From Paramecium octaurelia (Eukaryota > Ciliophora > Oligohymenophorea > Peniculida > Parameciidae), in NCBI GenBank assembly GCA_905182995.1, contig CAJJDP010000083.1, forward strand, positions 129,515-193,514: DNA of 64,000 nucleotides, written 5' to 3'. Positions within the stretch are counted from its first letter, which is position 1; the number at the start of each line of letters is the position of its first letter. A program made the position numbers and the translations under genes. This document shows, in pieces, positions 58,691-64,000 of this stretch. Under the pieces are notes generated by a model. The model was not told the origin of the DNA, searched no databases, and was given only the letters and a program-made list of their open reading frames with translations.

Positions 58691-59183
58691 TCACAGACAT
58701 TTTACTTCCCTCTGGTTATTTTCGATATCCTACTCACATATATCTAAACTTGTCAAATCTGTTAGAAAATCACCCTATTTAGACACTAAATTAAATCATA
58801 AAATTTAATGTGAGCACTCCAGAATCACAATATGGCAATAATTCAATCTCAAATCTATATCAGAAATCCCCTTAATCACTTACCCATATATTACATAAAC
58901 CATTCAAACTCTAAATTGGATTCAAATTAAGAGTATCTTAATTAAATACTCTAATTTGAAACCATTATGATGTAGAGCAATCTCCGGCTCTAGATCATTA
59001 TCTCCCTTCTATAATCCATAATAAGAATGCCCTTTCACAAGACCTTCAAAAACATTAGCCCTTTAATAACTGAAAGTCAATAGAGCATTCTGTTCACAGG
59101 AGTCATTCCATATAAACAAAACAGAACTTCACATGAGATATATACAATTATTTTATAATTCTCTACTTCTGATTCTATACCAT
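58691..59183 (-). CDS. Small hypothetical protein, gene model uncertain
   Basis: Minus-strand pieces read like one protein: a start near 59183, a 19-nt GTA...AAG gap, a stretch with FSVLFIWNDSCEQNALLTFSYQ and GHSYYGLQKGDNDLEPEIAL, then after a frame change FEWFMQYMGKFEIELLPYCDSG. A 28-nt gap (ending CAG) then leads to the end NLTSLDICEQDIE and TGA 58691-58693. One frame change needs an implausible 13-nt intron, so the model or the sequence is wrong at one point, or the gene is broken. No domain recognised. Confidence 0.4.
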
Positions 59184-59416
59184 TAACCATCAAATGTGTT
59201 ATTTTTAAGTTAATATTTTATATATTTATTATAATTAATTATATAGAATATCTATACAAAAAATATTGAATCCAATCATTCTAATTTAATTATAAAAATA
59301 GATGGTATAGATTTTATAGTTTTCTCTTGTTCATTTGTAAAAGTAATTTCAAGTTAAAATATGTATTGCTATCAAATAATATGAGAAGCTCTTGTTATAT
59401 AAAATATCAAATAAAT

Positions 59417-60756
59417 TCAATTTTCTTATAGTTTTTATTGCATTATTTCTTAATTATCTTAGAAATTTGTTTATGTTTGTTTTTCTTATTCCAATAAAGG
59501 CTTAAAAAAGGGATGCGTCAATCCATCTTCAACTTTGATTCTCTATTTTGGATTTAAGCAGAGTAATCTTGAAAGCAAATCTTCAGCATCGTTATCAAAT
59601 CCATCAATATGTATAATTGATTTCCATTACACAGGTTTGGTTGCAACAACTGAAGGCAATTTAAGATCATATTCTATTTTCATATAAATGATGTAATTTT
59701 TACCAAACTGTTCACATATCTATTTCACTTATTCAGAACCGAACAAACTAGCTAGTTCTAGTATGAAGTTGACATAAAAAAAGTTTTTATTCACAACAGG
59801 CTTATTGATCATCCGGACATTACTGAATAAATTGTACTTCTTGGTCAAAAATTGTAGGAATATAACTCCTACAGCCCACATATCCACTTCATATGATTGA
59901 TCCTTCAATAGTTATTTATCTATAAATACTTGGTAATGCAATATGCTTTCTAAGGGCATAAAACTCTCTGTACCGATTTTATTATTTCCAATTTAATCTA
60001 TAGTTTTTTGGATTTCATTGTATAAATTAATCTTCCTTCTAATTTCTTAGACTTCATCTGATTGGGGATGCTTAAAGTTGATAGAATATCCATACCTTCT
60101 TGGATAATTCTTTCTCCTTTTCAATCAATTTGGCAACGAAGGACCTATCAATTTCGCTTAGGCCATAATCAATTAGGATTCCTTTGCCTGCCTTTGGATT
60201 ATAGAGAAAGTTTCCAGGTTTAACGTCACGATGATAAATTCCATTCTATTTCAATACATTCAGGGCTTTAAGTAGTTCATATAAGTATCGTCTGATTTCC
60301 ATCATATCAAAAGTAGCAAAGAAGGTCTAAAATATAGTAGGAGTGATACAATGAAGGGTTTGTATGTAAAGTACTCAATGACGATATATATTTTTTGATC
60401 AATAAGGAACAAATTAACCAATTATGGCATATTTTCTTTGCCATAAATTAATTTCAAAAATCCGATTTCAGCAAATATTAGCTCTGGAGACACAGTAGAA
60501 AAATTAACCTTGATGGCATATTTTTTGTTTTTATCAATTTGACCTTGATTCAATCCAACACTACATAGTTAGAATAATTAATATACGCTTTGTAAACAAC
60601 TCCATAACCACCTCTCCCCAATTCTCTAACAACTTTATAATTATTTTTAATGTAGACCTCTTCATCAATAGATTAATCCATGTAGTAACGATCATTTGAA
60701 CATGGATTGACTTTAACCTTCGTATTTGTTGTTTTCTTATTGTTATTCTTTTTCAT
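59417..60756 (-). CDS. CDC7-like Ser/Thr kinase
   Basis: 421 residues, introns 60561-60586, 60327-60349 and 60071-60095. Glycine loop GRGGYGVVYKA, lysine in YAIKVNF, catalytic loop YHRDVKPGNFLYNPKAGKGILIDYGLSEID. The phrase DVKPxNFLYN is the hallmark of CDC7, the DBF4-dependent kinase that fires replication origins by phosphorylating MCM2-7. An insert of about 35 residues sits in the activation loop, as in CDC7, followed by GTESFMPLESIL (in place of GTRGFRAPEVL) and VDMWAVGVIFLQF. The metal motif is DYG rather than DFG. A C-terminal helix RIKVEDGLTHPFF closes the domain. It may be a true CDC7 or a diverged ciliate relative. Confidence 0.75.
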
Positions 60757-60775
60757 TAATTATAGATTATATAAT

Positions 60776-62404
60776 TCATAATTATTTATCAAAGGAATTT
60801 AAATCATCTGAATTGAGATGGTAAAATCGCATTCTTGAATTTGGCTTATTGATCAACGAAGACATCCCAACATTGGTACTAGCCATCTATGATAATTTTG
60901 TAATCTCTTGATCCCTGTCTTTAATGGCATTTTGCAATTGATCAACAGCCTTCAATAAAAACTTGATTTTTTCGCTGTCGTTGATTTTTTGTCCAGGTGA
61001 AATTCCTTAAAGAAATACAGATTATATAATACCTGATGGTGATATCTAACTCAGTAGAACAGATTATGGCAATTAACTGATATTTGATTGCTGTTATGAC
61101 AATTGTTATTACATCAATTCGTTGTTTTCTTTTAACAATTTATTCTCTCTTTTTAGTTGTTAATTTTCTTTATTGAGTTCTTCTTTGTCTTTTTGCAATT
61201 ATTAGCATAGATCTAATTTGTATTCAATCTATCTTCTCACATCCTCATCAAATCTAATAATGTTGCCATTCTCCATCTGCGATTTCAATTCATTCAATTC
61301 CCTGTTGGCTGTGATAAGGGATTCTTACAAGACATAATTTTAAGCCTTTAATTCACTTACTTAATTGCTTTTCTCAAACATACTCAATTGAGCTTGATTC
61401 ATCAAGTTTTACTTATGAGTGCTAACCAAAATTTCAGCGTTTTGCAATTGCATTGAAAGTGTGGCCACTTAATTTTTCAATTGATCTAATGTGGATTCGT
61501 ATGTCATCCTTTCAAATTTGTACTACTCATCGTAGAGCTATTTGAATGTTTCTATTTCTTATTTAATTTAATCCTATCAATATAAGGAGATTGATTATAC
61601 AGCAAATTTTATTTATCCATCTTCAATAGTGTATGTATGCATATCTCTCAACACATCAATTTGGGCTTCCAACTCTTTCTTTTCTTCCAATTTTTAGTTA
61701 AGTAAATTCGTATAATTGACTCTCAGAATATTCAAATCGACTTTCAATGTCTCATAACCTATTCTGTACTCATTCAATTCTTTTATTTATTATTGTTATT
61801 CTTCTACTAATTTTTACAACTATTAATATTCATAAATATATTTTAATTTTTCTTCCTTGACCACTTTCAAAGCTTAATCCAGATGATAAGTCTATTGCAA
61901 ACTTTGCTATAATTCCTCTGTTTTTGCAATAAATTACTACTTTCCAGCTTGGATCTCCTGATCCTTGATGTCTATCACTTAATTTATTTATTCCAATTCA
62001 TTCAACACCTTGTTCAAATTTTGAGTGATTTCCTATTCTTATACCACAATAAAGTACTTGTTTTTGTAGAGTTAATTTTTGGACCTAGAAGGCATACTCT
62101 TCAGCCTCTATGCTTTTTTATTTCAATCTTTCGCAAATGTTATCAAACTCTTAGTTGATCTAATCATGATATGTAAATATACAATTTAATTTGAGTGCTC
62201 CATCTCTGTTAATTGATTTTACAAATCTCGATTTTGTTCTTTGAGAACTTCCATTTCTTAGGAGGCTGTTCCCAAAACATCTGTTAACTTCTCTACCTCA
62301 TTGGTGAGGATGTTGACTCGACTATAGCACATATTATGTATATCAGTTGAGAAGGTCTCGTCCATTCTAGAAACTTTGGTTTATGGAGTTTGGCTTAATT
62401 TCAT
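60776..62404 (-). CDS. Long coiled-coil protein, unknown
   Basis: 508 residues from five exons; introns are 23, 25, 27 and 27 nt, all joins in frame. After a short leader (SQTPQTKVSRMDETF) nearly the whole chain is heptad-type coiled coil rich in Glu, Lys, Gln and Leu, ending in a short Ser/Asn-rich tail (MASTNVGMSSLINKPNS). No motor, kinase or membrane domain. Likely a structural rod of the cytoskeleton, basal body or cortex. It lies 19 bp upstream of the CDC7-like gene on the same strand. Confidence 0.72.
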
Positions 62405-62459
62405 TAGGATATATATGAATATAAATTATATTTATTTCTTTTTAATTAATTAACTTGTC

Positions 62460-63190
62460 TCATAGTCCTGATTTTAGGGAATCTGATAGCTTTTGTAATT
62501 CTTCAATTTTGATCTCTAAATGCTTAATTTCTTAGTTCAAGAGTACTATTCCGCCTATTGCCTATGAAATTTACAACAAATCGTACTGCAAATATAAATA
62601 GCGACGAAAACACCATAGACTTGAGATAAAGATTGCTGAATGTTTTAGGCACTCCAATTATGCTTTTGGTGTTGTTGTACCAAATCAAATGCGATAGAAC
62701 GCTCACAAAATAAAAGCCAAACAAATAAGGCGACAAACAGTACATTAACATACTATTGCCTAAAAGACATATCAATTAACTTGAGCTATATAAGCCCAAG
62801 TAATTAAAAGGTTTGCCAGATACAAAATGACATCCAGCAATAGCGCCAACTATTCCAGCAAAGCCAAATATGTATATATCATTCAATTAGCAAAATGCAT
62901 TTGTGAGTTGGTAAGAGAAGTAAGGGCTTTACAATTAGGCCAAATCAAAAAAGATTAATGGACCTATTAAATAATAGCTTCACAAATAGTTGTAACATTA
63001 AATACAAATTCTTCTAGAGTCCGACAGGGAATCTATAAAAGGGCATTTTTCTTAATGAGTAATCTGATTCTTTTTCCTCTGTTGTTTCTTCTGCTTTGAC
63101 CTAACTAATCACCTGTGGAGTCCTTCTTGCTTTTTGGATGTTCTTTTCGAATTGACTGCAAAATTATGAGACTATTTTTTTTAATAGCAT
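62460..63190 (-). CDS. Multi-pass membrane protein with coiled-coil tail, unknown
   Basis: 225 residues with two introns (28 nt ending AAG, and a 25-nt GTA...TAG near the 3' end). The N-terminal 60 residues are polar with an acidic run (KAEETTEEKES). Then come membrane segments including LIGPLIFFDLAQLQ, YIFGFAGIVGAIAGCHFV, LLGNSMLMYCLSPYLFGFYFVSVL and SLFIFAAIGGIVLLN, followed by a coiled coil EIKHLEIKIEELQKLSDSL facing the cytosol. The intron near the end is supported because it turns an early stop into this regular heptad tail. Family not recognised. Confidence 0.62.
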
Positions 63191-63304
63191 TATATTATAT
63201 TAATAAATGTATTGGTCCAATGAGTATTGGATATCACAATTATTTACATATAAATTTTATTGTGTTTAATTTTTATACAATTACTTGAGATAATATTAAA
63301 TTTA

Positions 63305-64000
63305 ATGTTTCAACGCAAATCAGAAGTGGGAGAAGAGTAAGGAGAAACAGTCATAGCACTTTACTCTTAATAAACTAATATGAGTTACATTCCTCCTGTT
63401 TATTTAAAAAATGGTCCAAACTAAAATAGATCATGTACTAATCTTTGCTGCTGCTTATTATTTTTACTGTCTATTGGAGCTTTGGGATATTTTTATTTCC
63501 TGACTTACAGCAGTCAACATATCGAGAGACTCTACACTCCTGTGGATTCTGAGGGAAGAGAATGTGGATAAGGAAATTTGAATAAGTTTCCGTTGATTTA
63601 TTTCGTAACTCCAGAAGAGGTGAGCTTCTTTATATTTGGCTTTAGAAATATCTTTATAGAACAGTTTGTGTTGAAAAATGTCCTAAAAAAGAAGATAAAC
63701 TATTGTTATGTGCTCCGAATAAATTAATCAATGACTGCCACAATAATCCAAGTCCATCGGATCCGGAGAAGCGAGTCTTGGTCTATGAATCTGATTCCTA
63801 CTCAGGCAACATTTGTTTACCAACTGATGATAATTTAAAAAAAGCAGTGCAACCAGCAATTTTAGTTGGTGAAATTCAATAAGCCCTGATAAATACAAAA
63901 GCCAATTTGCCAATTATTGCCATAAGTGGAGGAGCTGCCTTTTTGTTGGCCTTCTTTTTCACGATAATGATCGGATTGTGCACCACCCTAATAGTTTATG
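63305..64000 (+). CDS. Choline transporter-like protein (SLC44/CTL), 5' part
   Basis: The gene runs off the right edge. Visible are about 220 residues from ATG 63305 with one 26-nt intron (63620-63645, GTG...TAG). The layout matches SLC44: a cytosolic leader of about 45 residues, Cys-rich entry into TM1 (SCTNLCCCLLFLLSIGALGYFYF), the CGQGNLNKFPLIYF block, KCP/CVEKCPKKEDKLLLCAPN in the large extracellular loop, and TM2 (IAISGGAAFLLAFFFTIMIG). These proteins move choline and ethanolamine for phospholipid synthesis. It is divergent from the membrane-protein gene at 62460-63190, 114 bp apart. Confidence 0.85.

Noticed and set aside
58690-58900. Reading TGA as Trp (mitochondrial code), suggesting a mitochondrial DNA insert
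   Set aside because: The same frame also needs TAA read as sense, which the mitochondrial code does not allow, and ordinary introns remove the TGAs.

Overview
This window reads as the somatic (macronuclear) genome of a ciliate, almost certainly a Paramecium. Three signs point there. Long reading frames run through in-frame TAA and TAG (read as Gln) and stop only at TGA. Frames are joined by tiny introns of about 19-34 nt, mostly GTA...TAG. The DNA is AT-rich and densely packed, with genes on both strands often only 15-120 bp apart. All coding calls use the ciliate code (TAA/TAG = Q, TGA = stop), and splice joins were made by eye. For nearly every gene the summed exon length is a multiple of three. 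The species cannot be fixed from this alone.

Layout: 0-3 kb holds the 3' end of a chitin synthase and a cysteine-rich membrane protein. 3.3-11.1 kb holds an AGC kinase (its 5' part duplicated by an assembly error) and a class I PI3-kinase. 11.1-16 kb is a minus-strand run: a helical protein, a succinyl-CoA:3-ketoacid CoA transferase, a NAP1 histone chaperone and an unknown protein. 16.3-19.7 kb holds MCM6, with two E2F-like boxes upstream, and a charged poly-Q protein. 20-23.4 kb holds an HFxLG-repeat protein and an SLC22-like transporter. 24.7-39.4 kb holds two purple acid phosphatase paralogues flanking a 22-blade WD40 giant gene, a decayed Tc1/mariner transposase and AT-rich remnants. 39.4-50.5 kb holds a small membrane protein, a broken NEK kinase, a spinster-like MFS transporter, a coiled-coil protein, an MBOAT acyltransferase, a ceramide synthase, a secreted M28 peptidase, a cystatin-like inhibitor, and two short divergent genes, one probably N-myristoylated. 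51.9-64 kb holds a CDK12/CDK9-like kinase, tRNA-Leu(UAG), a BTB protein, an MT-A70 methyltransferase with ZZ zinc fingers, a CDC7-like kinase, a long coiled-coil protein, a membrane protein and the 5' end of a choline-transporter-like (SLC44) gene.

Four single Ns (4671, 27703, 31974, 54427) each sit exactly between two identical direct repeats of 1.33-1.47 kb. These look like unresolved contig-end overlaps, so the left-hand or right-hand truncated gene copies there are artefacts. Themes that may be functionally linked are DNA replication (MCM6, CDC7-like kinase), chromatin (NAP1, MT-A70 with ZZ fingers), lipid signalling and synthesis (PI3K, MBOAT, ceramide synthase, SLC44), and secreted hydrolases (two phosphatases, an M28 peptidase and a cystatin). 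Neighbouring genes are not operons.
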